Positions 1 to 6,175 of a stretch of 6,424 bases of DNA are shown piece by piece. The DNA comes from Gemmatimonadota bacterium (lineage in GTDB: Bacteria; Gemmatimonadota; Gemmatimonadetes; Longimicrobiales; Gaopeijiaceae): assembly GCA_007127575.1 (NCBI GenBank), contig SKZC01000186.1, positions 1 to 6,424 of the forward strand, given 5' to 3'. The notes beneath the pieces are model-generated. The model was not told where the DNA came from and ran no database searches. It was given only the letters and a program-made list of their open reading frames with translations. The translations under genes and the position numbers were made by a program. Position 1 is the stretch's first letter; every line of letters starts with the position of its first letter.

Positions 1-704
1 GCCTCCGGAGTCCGCTCTCCGTCGTCCAGCAGGTAGGTGGCCCGGGCCCCCTCGTTCCCCTGAAGCCGGTTCAGCTGGCCCGACCAGTCGTCCGCCACCA
101 CCGGGGAGACTGGAAACCCTTCCTCCGCCAACCGGATGGCCGGAGACAGGGCGTCGGCCAGCTCCAGGGTCCCGAAGCGCTCCAGGAGGTCCGCCCACCC
201 CCGAAGGGCGCCGGGAACGGTGATGGCGTAGGGGCCCGTTCCCGGGATGCCGTCGTGTCCCGCCTCCAGGAGCGCGTCGCGCGTCATGAGAGAACCGGAC
301 CGGCCGTGGCCGCTCAGGCCGTGGAGCTCCTCGTCCTCCGCCAACCAGACCAGGGCGAATAGGTCCCCGCCGAGGCCGGTCATGTGGGGCTCCACCACCG
401 TGAGGACCACCGCCGCCGTCACTGCGGCGTCCACGGCGTTCCCCCCTTCTTCCAGGACCCTGAGCCCGGCGCTGGTGGCCAGCGGTTGGCTGGTGGCGAT
501 GGCTCCCCGCGGAGCATAGACCGTGGACCGTCCCGCCAGCGTGGTGGGGGCAGGGGCGTCCTGGGCGGCAAGGGAGGGGGACCCGGCCCATCCCGCGCCC
601 GGTGCGACCCCCGGCAGTCCGGGCCATGCCAGGAATGTGAGGAGACAGGTGGGGATTAGGGTGCGGGGCACGGGGGAGATGCGGTGGGTCTGAGGTCGAC
701 GCAT
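1..704 (-). CDS. Gamma-glutamyltransferase family protein, exported (N-terminal part, cut by window edge)
   Basis: The minus strand reads open from an ATG at 704-702 to the left edge, giving 234 complete codons with no stop. Residues about 10-48 form a basic then hydrophobic leader ending near SLAAQDA, which looks like a Sec signal peptide. The mature part carries gamma-glutamyltransferase small-subunit marks: APRGAIATSQPLAT (64-77), GGNAVDAAVTAA (87-98), VEPHMTGLGGDLF (104-116), GHGRSG (132-137) and GPYAITVPGALRGW (157-170). R135 falls where family members keep the arginine that binds the glutamyl carboxylate. Members cleave gamma-glutamyl bonds, as in glutathione, in the periplasm or outside the cell, and mature by self-cleavage before a catalytic threonine. 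That threonine lies beyond the window, so activity cannot be judged. A GGAG six bases upstream (714-711) supports the start. The GLGGDLF form is closer to YwrD-like members than to E. coli Ggt, so no symbol is given. The family call is confident; the substrate is not known. Confidence 0.93.
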   Translation of the reverse strand, partial: MRRPQTHRISPVPRTLIPTCLLTFLAWPGLPGVAPGAGWAGSPSLAAQDAPAPTTLAGRSTVYAPRGAIATSQPLATSAGLRVLEEGGNAVDAAVTAAVVLTVVEPHMTGLGGDLFALVWLAEDEELHGLSGHGRSGSLMTRDALLEAGHDGIPGTGPYAITVPGALRGWADLLERFGTLELADALSPAIRLAEEGFPVSPVVADDWSGQLNRLQGNEGARATYLLDDGERTPE

Positions 705-901
705 GACGGTCTCCGGTTCGGGTGGAGAAGAGTCGAACTTGCGGCTTCGGACGGTGGAATGTCCAGAGGCGAGGCGGGCCGGTTTCCCGGGCTTCTGCCG
801 GTGCCTTGCTCCCTAGCCTTTCCCCGCCTACCCTCTCCCTCCGGCGATGGGGCCGCCACCTGCGGTCTCCTTCCTCGACTTCTCTTTCAGGAGATGGAAC
901 C
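705..901. other. Divergent intergenic region between gamma-glutamyltransferase and small-protein/amidase genes
   Basis: This 197-base gap separates two divergently transcribed units and must hold the promoters for both, unless one is read from farther away. It is GC-rich with a pyrimidine-rich stretch around 810-890. I found no convincing -35/-10 pair on either strand and no clear operator palindrome. Open frames across it have no ribosome binding site and look like extensions of the downstream genes. Its only well-supported elements are the ribosome binding sites at its two ends. Confidence 0.5.
889..893 (+). promoter_or_regulatory. Ribosome binding site fixing the start of the small gene
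   Basis: AGGAG lies eight bases before the ATG at 902. It favours this start over the in-frame upstream ATG at 722, which would add 60 residues of low-complexity, gene-unlike sequence. Confidence 0.7.
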
Positions 902-1168
902 ATGGTCCCTCGGACTCCTCCGCCTCCGTCCGACGACGAGCTGGACGTCTACATCCGCACCCGCTACCGCCTCCTGGGAATCGACATCTCCGTCCTCCCC
1001 GAGTCGGATCCGGACGCCCCCATGGACCAGGAACGCCTCCTGGCCAACGGCCGCTCCATTCTCCGGGCCGATGCCGATGCAGCCGACTTCGAGATCGATC
1101 CCCAGTTCATCGCCTCCATGCCGTATCCGGCACCCTTCACCGCGTGGGTGGAGGAAGGTGGACGATGA
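902..1168 (+). CDS. Small protein coupled to the Tat amidase; possible AtzG/DUF4089-like partner
   Basis: The product is 88 residues, acidic, with no signal peptide or membrane segment. After a proline-rich start (PRTPPPPSDDE) comes a probable helix, ELDVYIRTRYRLLGIDI (about 13-29), then an acidic linker, a second probable helix around ERLLANGRSILRADADAADF, and a tail containing MPYPAPFTAW. I do not recognise it firmly. The layout of a YI...LLGI helix, a central helix and a PAPF-type end recalls the small AtzG/DUF4089 proteins that pair with AtzE-type amidases, and more loosely GatC. That is inference from pattern, not a search result. Its TGA overlaps the ATG of the amidase (ATGA at 1165-1168), so the two are almost certainly translated together, and a role as subunit, chaperone or regulator of that enzyme is likely. 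The start is chosen from the AGGAG at 889-893. Confidence 0.72.
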   Translation: MVPRTPPPPSDDELDVYIRTRYRLLGIDISVLPESDPDAPMDQERLLANGRSILRADADAADFEIDPQFIASMPYPAPFTAWVEEGGR

Positions 1169-2769
1169 CGGGGGCCACGGACGGACGGCCCGAGCTCGCC
1201 GTGGGCGACGTCATCTCCCCGGACGTCCCTCAGGATGCCACCGTGTCCCGACGCTGGTTTCTGGAGCGGATGGCCTGGACGTCTTCGGCGGTGCTGGCCG
1301 GGACTCTGTTCGATCCACGCCCCGGCGTCTCCGCTCCTTCGGGCCGCCCCGTGCCGGCGGACGTCTTTCGTTCCAGAGTACGGCCCGAGGCGCTGGACGA
1401 CCTCACCGAGATCACCCTGGCGGAGGCGGTGACTCTGATCCGGGAAGGAGTGATCCAACCTGAAGATCTGGTGCACGCCTACTCGGACCGTATCGAGGCA
1501 TACGACCACGTCTACCAGGCGTACGCCGACCGGCCGTCCCGCGAGGAGCTCCTGGCCCAGGCCGCACGGATTCCCAGGGGAGCCCCGTCGCTTCCCCTGG
1601 TGGGAGTCCATGTGGCTCCCAAGGACAACCTGTACACCAAGGACCTCCTCACCGAGGGCGGATCCCTGGTGTACGAGGGGTTCCAGCCGGATTACGACGC
1701 CACCACCATCACGTTGGTCCGGAGGGCCGGAGGGCTCATCCCCGGGAAGGCGCAGATGGGGAACCTGGCCGGGGGACGCGCCCGGGTGTACGGGACCACG
1801 AATCCCACCACTCGGAATGCGTGGACACCCGACGACGTGAGTTACAGTCCCGGGGGGTCGTCCTCGGGGTCGGGTACCGCCGTGGCGGCCCGTCTCGCCA
1901 CCGTGGCCATCGGAACGCAGACCGGCGGATCCGTCATCAGCCCTGGACTCTCACAGGGCCTCACCTGCATCAAGCCCACCTTCGGTCGGGTCTCCCTGCA
2001 CGGGATCATCCCGCTGAGCCACACCCGGGACCACGTCGGAGTCATGGCCCGGGACGCCCTGGATGCCGCCATTCTCCTCCAGGTGCTGGCTCAGCCCGAT
2101 AGAAACGACGCTCGGACCCTTGGGCTTCCCCGCCCTCCGGATTACGTGCAGGCGGCGGCCCGGTACCCGGACTCCGGCGCCCCTCTTCGCTGGCCCACCC
2201 GGGTGGGATTGTGGCCCGGATACCTTTCGGACGAGAACGGAAGGGTTCAGCAGCTTCGGAGGGAGCTGGTGGCGGAGCTGGAGGACCTGGGGGCCGAGAT
2301 CGTCCCCGAGCTCAGCCTTCCGGAGCAGTGGGAGGAGCTCACCACGAACCCCCTGGGTGGGTCCCACGGGGATCCCACCGGAATGTTCATCCCGGAGCTC
2401 CGCCGGGATGTGCGGAACTTCGCAGACCGTCTGCCGCGCTTCCTCAATGGCATGCTTCAGAGCGCCGATACCTACGTGAAGGTGCAGCAGGCCCGCACTT
2501 TGCTCCTCCACCGGATGGTCACACAGCTCTTCACCCAGTGCGACGTGGCCCTGGTGACCACCTCCGGCGGCTCCGGATTCGATGGCACGGGCCTCCCCCT
2601 CCTCTGCATGCCCATCGGATTCGACAGCCGAGAAGAGACGGGAGACCGGATTCCCCGGGGCGCCGTCCTGGCGGCTCCCCCTTTCGGTGAGGAACGACTC
2701 CTCCAGGTAGCCGCCGCCTACCAGGCCAGGACGGACCACCACCGGGAGCGGCCTCCGGACCCGAGCTGA
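1165..2769 (+). CDS. Amidase-signature family hydrolase with Tat signal
   Basis: The 534-residue product belongs to the amidase-signature family, which hydrolyses amide bonds with a Ser-cisSer-Lys triad. The triad is visible: K153 in VAPKDN, S232 in PGGSSSGSG (229-237) and nucleophile S256 in GTQTGGSVISPG. S232 and S256 are 24 residues apart, the same spacing as in FAAH (217/241). Other family marks are AGGLIPGKAQMGNL before the glycine/serine loop, CIKPTFGRVSLHGIIPL after it, and the C-terminal GLPLLCMPIGF and APPFGEERLLQVA. Residues 27-34 (VSRRWFLE) followed by a hydrophobic stretch form a twin-arginine signal, so the folded enzyme is probably exported. The Tat signal begins about 26 residues in, and the start at 1165 is chosen because it overlaps the stop of the small upstream gene. 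An earlier in-frame ATG at 847 would overlap that gene fully and lacks support. Length is normal for the family. The substrate cannot be read from sequence; the GatA label often given to such proteins would be wrong for an exported enzyme. Confidence 0.95.
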   Translation: MTGATDGRPELAVGDVISPDVPQDATVSRRWFLERMAWTSSAVLAGTLFDPRPGVSAPSGRPVPADVFRSRVRPEALDDLTEITLAEAVTLIREGVIQPEDLVHAYSDRIEAYDHVYQAYADRPSREELLAQAARIPRGAPSLPLVGVHVAPKDNLYTKDLLTEGGSLVYEGFQPDYDATTITLVRRAGGLIPGKAQMGNLAGGRARVYGTTNPTTRNAWTPDDVSYSPGGSSSGSGTAVAARLATVAIGTQTGGSVISPGLSQGLTCIKPTFGRVSLHGIIPLSHTRDHVGVMARDALDAAILLQVLAQPDRNDARTLGLPRPPDYVQAAARYPDSGAPLRWPTRVGLWPGYLSDENGRVQQLRRELVAELEDLGAEIVPELSLPEQWEELTTNPLGGSHGDPTGMFIPELRRDVRNFADRLPRFLNGMLQSADTYVKVQQARTLLLHRMVTQLFTQCDVALVTTSGGSGFDGTGLPLLCMPIGFDSREETGDRIPRGAVLAAPPFGEERLLQVAAAYQARTDHHRERPPDPS

Positions 2770-2870
2770 CCGTCGCCCCTGGACACCGGAGTTGGGACCG
2801 CACACACTCCACACTCCACGGGCCCGGTGGGCCCGGATGACTCGAGAGATGGACAAAAGGAAAGGATCGG

Positions 2871-3650
2871 ATGGAGACGGAGCTGAAGGGGAAGGGAGCC
2901 CTGGTGAGCGGGGCGAGTCGTGGGATCGGAAAGGGAATCGCTCTGGCTCTGGCCCGGGAGGGATGCTCCTTGGCCATCTGTGCCCGGGAGCAGGGGCCCC
3001 TGGAGGAGGCGGCTTCGGAGCTGGCGGAGGCGGGAGCCCCTCAGGTCTTCGCCAGGACGCTGGACGTCACGGACCGGGAGGCGGCGGAGCCCTTCGTAGC
3101 CGCCGCCGTGGAAGAGCTGGGGCGACTGGACGTCCTGGTGAACAACGTGGGAGGGAATCGGCGGAAGTCCTTCGAAGAGACCACGGATGAGGACTGGGAC
3201 GACCTCCTGGAGCTCAACCTCCTCTCGGCCCTTCGGCTCTCTCGGCTGGCCATCCCGGAGATGCGGAAGGCCGGAGGCGGTGCCATCACCTTCATCTCCT
3301 CCATCTTCGGTCGGGAGGCCGGGGGTGCCGGACTTTCGCTCTACAACGTGACGAAGACCGCCATGATCAGCGCGGCCAAGATCATGGCCATGGAGCTGGC
3401 GTCGGAGGGAATCCGGGTGAACAGCGTAGCGCCCGGCTCCATTCGGTTTCCGGGTGGAAGCTGGGACCGGCGGGTGAAGGAGGATCCGGAGGGGATGGCG
3501 GAATTCATCTCGGCGAACCTCCCCCTTGGACGCTTCGGCACGGTGGAGGAGGTGGCGAACCTGGTGGTCTTCCTCTCCTCGCCCCAGGCGGGTCTCATCA
3601 CGGGAGCGTGCATCCCTGCAGACGGTAGCCAGGGGCGGTCCCTGATCTGA
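2871..3650 (+). CDS. Short-chain dehydrogenase/reductase (SDR) family oxidoreductase
   Basis: The 259-residue product is a classical SDR with a complete set of motifs. The cofactor loop is SGASRGIG (13-20), with Ser replacing the usual leading Thr. R39 at the end of the second strand favours NADP(H), D65 is the adenine-contacting aspartate of the DV pair, and NNVGG is at 91-95. The catalytic set is N116, S144, Y158 and K162 (YNVTK), and VNSVAPG follows. It is a cytoplasmic enzyme that reduces a carbonyl or oxidises an alcohol. FabG-like 3-oxoacyl reductases and sugar or polyol dehydrogenases share this shape, and the substrate is unknown. The segment SIRFPGGSWDRR after VAPG may help assign a subfamily. 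The start is supported by AGGAAAGGA at 2858-2866, just ahead of the ATG. It lies 101 bases after the amidase on the same strand and could be co-transcribed, but the gap leaves room for its own promoter, so a shared pathway is not established. Confidence 0.95.
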   Translation: METELKGKGALVSGASRGIGKGIALALAREGCSLAICAREQGPLEEAASELAEAGAPQVFARTLDVTDREAAEPFVAAAVEELGRLDVLVNNVGGNRRKSFEETTDEDWDDLLELNLLSALRLSRLAIPEMRKAGGGAITFISSIFGREAGGAGLSLYNVTKTAMISAAKIMAMELASEGIRVNSVAPGSIRFPGGSWDRRVKEDPEGMAEFISANLPLGRFGTVEEVANLVVFLSSPQAGLITGACIPADGSQGRSLI

Positions 3651-3658
3651 GCCGCCGA

Positions 3659-3678
3659 GCCCCGTCACGGGACGGGGC
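3659..3678. terminator. Hairpin after the SDR gene, possible terminator
   Basis: An 8-bp perfect stem, GCCCCGTC pairing with GACGGGGC, closes on a 4-base loop (ACGG). It starts nine bases after the SDR stop and lies in the 52-base gap between two converging genes. There is no T tract on either side, so it is a plausible bidirectional terminator rather than a textbook one. Confidence 0.5.
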
Positions 3679-3702
3679 GGAGGCCACCGGCTGCGGCGGG
3701 AC

Positions 3703-4773
3703 TCAGAGGAGCCGGACGAAGGTGACTTCCACCTCCCGACTCGCCACCCGTGGTGTCTTCCACTGAACGAGGATGGGGCTCTGGTAGGTTCCCTCGGCGA
3801 TCCGCCCCGCTCCGTTCCCTTCTGCGGCCAGCACTGGAAGGCTGATCCGGCGCTTCACCCGAAGGAAGCGCGAGGCGGGGAAGGCCATGAACCGGTTTAC
3901 GATCCGTTCCACCACGGACTCGCTCATCCCCAGAACGTCCATGAGCTGGTTCACCACCTTGAGGACGTCGTAGCGGGCGTAATTCATGGTCTTTCCCGGT
4001 ATGGCCCGGGGATCCCGGAATGCGCCTCGACCCTTTTCCACCATGAAGCGGACCGGATTGGCCAGGACCTCAGCCAGGTCGTGGGTCATGAGAAGGGTTT
4101 CGTACTCATTCACCGTCAGCCCGGCGTGTCGCTCCTCGGGGAGGAGGGCGATGTCCACCCGTCCCCGCTCCACGCCCTGGCGCTTCAATTCTTCATGGAT
4201 CCGGGGGAACAGCCCCGTGCCCGCGTCCCGAAGGTTCACCGAATCCACCGCGTGACGGGAGACCGGAACCCTCATCCGGAGGGAGCTCACCACTTCCTCC
4301 CCGTGGTAGCCCACCACCGTGGTGCGCCGCCGGCGTCGGATATCACCGTACGTTCCGTCCAGGTCCACGAACCACGCCGGGGTCTCCCCCGCTCGATCCA
4401 CGCTGACGCAGTTGGTGAGCCCCGCCGCGATGAAGGTGAGGTGGGAGTCGGCGTTCTTCGGTTCCACCACCCGCTGTTCCTCGGTGAGCTCCGTCCGGAG
4501 CTCCAGCTCGTCGTGCCGATAGCCGGCGTCGGGAGGGAAGACGTCCTGGAAGGTAGTCAGGAACTGGCGGATGAGGTCCTGGTCGTGGTTCAGCCTGCCC
4601 GCCAACCGCTGGTCCACGTAGCCGGCCGTGGTGTGGTAGGAGAGGTAGAGGGCCTTCGGATATTCCACCAGACGGTCCCCTACCTGGTCCCGAAGGTGCC
4701 GGTGCACGTCCACGACTTCCAGACGGGTCGACGGCCGAAGCTCCAGGGTAGTTTGGAAGGGCTCCGATGACAT
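3703..4773 (-). CDS. YjbQ/UPF0047-like protein with an unrecognised C-terminal domain
   Basis: The product has 356 residues and no signal peptide or membrane segment. Residues about 1-160 follow the YjbQ/UPF0047 pattern: YLSYHTTAGYVDQ (43-55) matching the family HTTA segment, a polar helix, FPPDAGYRHDE (79-89), PKNADSHLTFIAAGLTNCVSV (105-125), and a final WFVDLDGTYGDIRRRR strand region. H47, H87 and H111 match the three conserved histidines of the family. The usual G.L.LGTWQ motif near the end is changed to ETPAWFVDLDG. E. coli YjbQ shows weak thiamine phosphate synthase activity, but the biological role of the family is unsettled. YjbQ proteins are usually about 130-140 residues, so the extra ~200 residues are notable. 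That part (about 161-356) holds VDIALLPEERHAGLTVNEYETLL, a lysine/arginine-rich middle, a helix around YDVLKVVNQLMDVLGMSESVV, and a beta-rich end finishing VEVTFVRLL. I do not recognise it. No strong ribosome binding site precedes the ATG, and it stands alone between convergent and divergent neighbours. Confidence 0.82.
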   Translation of the reverse strand: MSSEPFQTTLELRPSTRLEVVDVHRHLRDQVGDRLVEYPKALYLSYHTTAGYVDQRLAGRLNHDQDLIRQFLTTFQDVFPPDAGYRHDELELRTELTEEQRVVEPKNADSHLTFIAAGLTNCVSVDRAGETPAWFVDLDGTYGDIRRRRRTTVVGYHGEEVVSSLRMRVPVSRHAVDSVNLRDAGTGLFPRIHEELKRQGVERGRVDIALLPEERHAGLTVNEYETLLMTHDLAEVLANPVRFMVEKGRGAFRDPRAIPGKTMNYARYDVLKVVNQLMDVLGMSESVVERIVNRFMAFPASRFLRVKRRISLPVLAAEGNGAGRIAEGTYQSPILVQWKTPRVASREVEVTFVRLL

Positions 4774-4940
4774 GAGGGCGGCCTGGAAAGTAGCGTGTGT
4801 TCGGCGAACGGATCCGTCCCGCCACGGTTCGTTCCAACCCTTATGAAATGGCGATTTTCCGTCACTCCGTCAACGGGTGGCGTCTTCGAGGAAGGACAGG
4901 CATGGTGAATGGGACGACGGACCTCAATGCAGGAGTGAGC
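4774..4940. other. Divergent intergenic region between YjbQ-like and MORN-repeat genes
   Basis: These 167 bases separate two divergent starts. The most AT-rich part is about 4838-4860 (around TTATGAAATGG and GATTTTCC), which is where promoter elements would be expected. On the minus strand a TTGACG at 4873-4868 resembles a -35 box, but no good -10 lies 16-18 bases further on, so I do not call a promoter. If the MORN gene starts at the alternative ATG at 4902, the region shortens to 4774-4901. Confidence 0.4.
4931..4935 (+). promoter_or_regulatory. Ribosome binding site supporting the MORN gene start at 4941
   Basis: AGGAG lies five bases before the ATG at 4941. A competing GAAGGA lies five bases before an in-frame ATG at 4902, so the choice of start is not certain. 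Confidence 0.55.
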
Positions 4941-5525
4941 ATGTCGGCGCGAGACGCGGATACCTTGGAGGTGCGCCACGGACTCTGGTGCGAACCGGAG
5001 ACGGGGGAGCCCTTCAGCGGAGAAGTGGAGTCAGTGCACCCCAATGGGAAGCTCGCCTGGCGGGGGACGCTGGAGGTCGGCCGGTGGCACGGGCGGTTCG
5101 AGCGATGGTTCCCTGACGGCTCGCCGCATCGGGTGGCCCACTACGAGCACGGGAAGGCCGAGGGTCGTCAGGTGCTCTGGGACGAAGATGGGCACAAGAA
5201 GTGGGAGTTCACCCTGGTGGACGGGCTTCAGGAAGGACGAGTGACCCACTGGCACGCCAACGGAACGAAGCAATCGGAGGGAGATTACGTTCGGGGGAAA
5301 CCTCACGGCTTGGTGATCCACTGGTACGAGAACGGCGTCAAGGAGTCGGAGATCCACTACGTGGAGGGACGTAGGGAAGGGCCCTGGACTCAGTGGTACG
5401 ACAACGGTGTGACGGAGTCCCAGGGAGAAGTGCGGGACGGAAAGAAGGTGGGGGTCTGGGTGCGATGGGACCGGGACGGCACGGAAGCGTCCCGGAAGGA
5501 GCACGGCCACCCGGGCGCCTCGTAA
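4941..5525 (+). CDS. MORN-repeat (YwqK-like) protein
   Basis: From the ATG at 4941 the product has 194 residues. A short lead (1-25) is followed by seven consecutive 24-residue repeats filling residues 26-193, with only one residue left before the stop. Each repeat follows the pattern xGxxxxWxxNGxxxxxxxxxxGxx, for example HGLVIHWYENGVKES and EGPWTQWYDNGVTES; NG appears as DG in some copies. This is the MORN_2 type repeat of proteins often labelled YwqK family antitoxin. The repeats form a beta-hairpin solenoid and are usually thought to bind proteins or membranes, but no enzyme activity is expected. No toxin gene is next to it, so the antitoxin label is not adopted. It has no signal peptide from this start. 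The alternative start at 4902 would add 13 residues, and the longest frame from 4797 adds 48 with no ribosome binding site. It is flanked by oppositely oriented genes, so it is probably transcribed alone. Confidence 0.85.
   Translation: MSARDADTLEVRHGLWCEPETGEPFSGEVESVHPNGKLAWRGTLEVGRWHGRFERWFPDGSPHRVAHYEHGKAEGRQVLWDEDGHKKWEFTLVDGLQEGRVTHWHANGTKQSEGDYVRGKPHGLVIHWYENGVKESEIHYVEGRREGPWTQWYDNGVTESQGEVRDGKKVGVWVRWDRDGTEASRKEHGHPGAS
5016..5519 (+). repeat. Seven tandem 72-base coding repeats (MORN units)
   Basis: Units begin at 5016, 5088, 5160, 5232, 5304, 5376 and 5448, each exactly 72 bases with no insertion. At DNA level they are diverged. The best match is around the TGGTACGA-AACGG segments at 5322 and 5394. 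The conservation is at protein level (W at position 7, N/D-G at 10-11, G at 22), pointing to old duplications kept by selection on the fold rather than recent slippage. Confidence 0.8.
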
Positions 5526-5553
5526 GGGGGAGGCGGGCCGACCCGCCTCCCCC
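5526..5553. terminator. Strong bidirectional terminator-like hairpin
   Basis: A perfect 12-bp GC-rich stem (GGGGGAGGCGGG with CCCGCCTCCCCC) closes on the loop CCGA. It begins directly after the TAA of the MORN gene and lies 24 bases before the end of the converging coiled-coil gene. No T tract follows, but the stem strength and the convergent position make a terminator serving both genes likely. Confidence 0.75.
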
Positions 5554-5576
5554 CGACCGGGAGGTAGACTCCGGCG

Positions 5577-6170
5577 TTAGCGCCCCGGTCCAGGGCCCAT
5601 CTGGGCCTGAAGGGCCTCCAGGATCTGGGCCAGCTCCTCCAGCCTTTCGAGGAGTTCCTCCGCCTCGGGGTCCAAGCGGGTGAGCTCGTCCATGACGTTG
5701 TCCTGAAAGTTTTCCATCTCCTGCTGGATCTCCGGTCGCTCCATGGCCTCTGCCTGGGCCCGGTTCAACCGACCTTCGATCTCCTGGGCCTCCATGACGA
5801 TGGCCTGTGCCGCCTCCTCGTCCTGCTCCGCCTGGGCCTGCATCATCTCGGTCTGGAGCTCCGTGAGCCGCTCCATTCCCTCCTGGAACCCGGGCTCGAT
5901 CTCCAACATGGCCTGGTTCAGCTTTTCGTGGAGCTCTTCCTCCTGGACTCGAAGCTGTTCGTTCCCCTCCATGGCCTCGGTGTGAAGGGCCTCGAAGCGT
6001 TGAGACTTTTCCTGGAACTCCTCGAAGAGCTCCTGGATCTCCTCGTCGCCCGGTACGTCCTGGCCGGGGATCTGCTGGGCCCCCAGGGGGGCCTGCAGGA
6101 GGAGGAACGCACCGAGCCCGGCCACCAGCGATCCGGCGAAGGCGCGGCGGGTGGGGGCGACGATCTCCAT
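5577..6170 (-). CDS. Exported acidic coiled-coil protein, function unknown
   Basis: The 197-residue product starts at the ATG at 6170-6168. Residues 1-31 are an export signal: MEIVAPTRR, then a hydrophobic stretch, then LGA before QQ as a likely cleavage site. TRRAF resembles a twin-arginine motif, so Tat export is possible, though Sec fits as well. Residues about 41-190 are nearly all helix-formers, rich in Glu, Gln, Met and Leu, with heptad-like spacing (EEIQELFEEFQEKSQRFEAL; ELLERLEELAQILEALQAQM), and the end is PGPGR. This predicts a long periplasmic coiled coil, in shape like Skp/OmpH or Spy-type chaperones, but no family motif is seen and homology cannot be claimed. A longer in-frame reading to 6407 is rejected because its first 79 residues look non-coding and overlap the end of the upstream frame. 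A GGAG eight bases ahead supports the chosen start and sits in the last codons of the preceding gene, suggesting translational coupling. Confidence 0.82.
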   Translation of the reverse strand: MEIVAPTRRAFAGSLVAGLGAFLLLQAPLGAQQIPGQDVPGDEEIQELFEEFQEKSQRFEALHTEAMEGNEQLRVQEEELHEKLNQAMLEIEPGFQEGMERLTELQTEMMQAQAEQDEEAAQAIVMEAQEIEGRLNRAQAEAMERPEIQQEMENFQDNVMDELTRLDPEAEELLERLEELAQILEALQAQMGPGPGR

Positions 6171-6175
6171 AGGTC

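Noticed and set aside
733..744. Shared 12-mer TCGAACTTGCGG at 733-744 and 6210-6221
   Set aside because: A single short match in a 6.4-kb GC-rich window with no further similarity around it; most likely chance.
788..835. Possible promoter TTGCTC with TACCCT 17 bases later, ahead of the small gene
   Set aside because: Each box matches its consensus at only three of six positions.
847..1164. In-frame upstream extension of the amidase to an ATG at 847, giving 640 residues
   Set aside because: The added 106 residues are low-complexity, overlap the better-supported small gene, and would place the Tat motif about 135 residues in. The start at 1165 overlaps the preceding stop and fits an exported enzyme.
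1951..3668. Long minus-strand open frames of 301 and 316 residues (1951-2856 and 2718-3668)
   Set aside because: They lie opposite the amidase and SDR genes, have compositionally odd products rich in Gly, Pro and Arg, and show no family motifs. They are expected by-products of high GC content.
4941..5525. Antitoxin of a toxin-antitoxin pair, from the YwqK-type naming
   Set aside because: No candidate toxin gene lies next to it. The neighbours are a YjbQ-like protein and an exported coiled-coil protein on the opposite strand.
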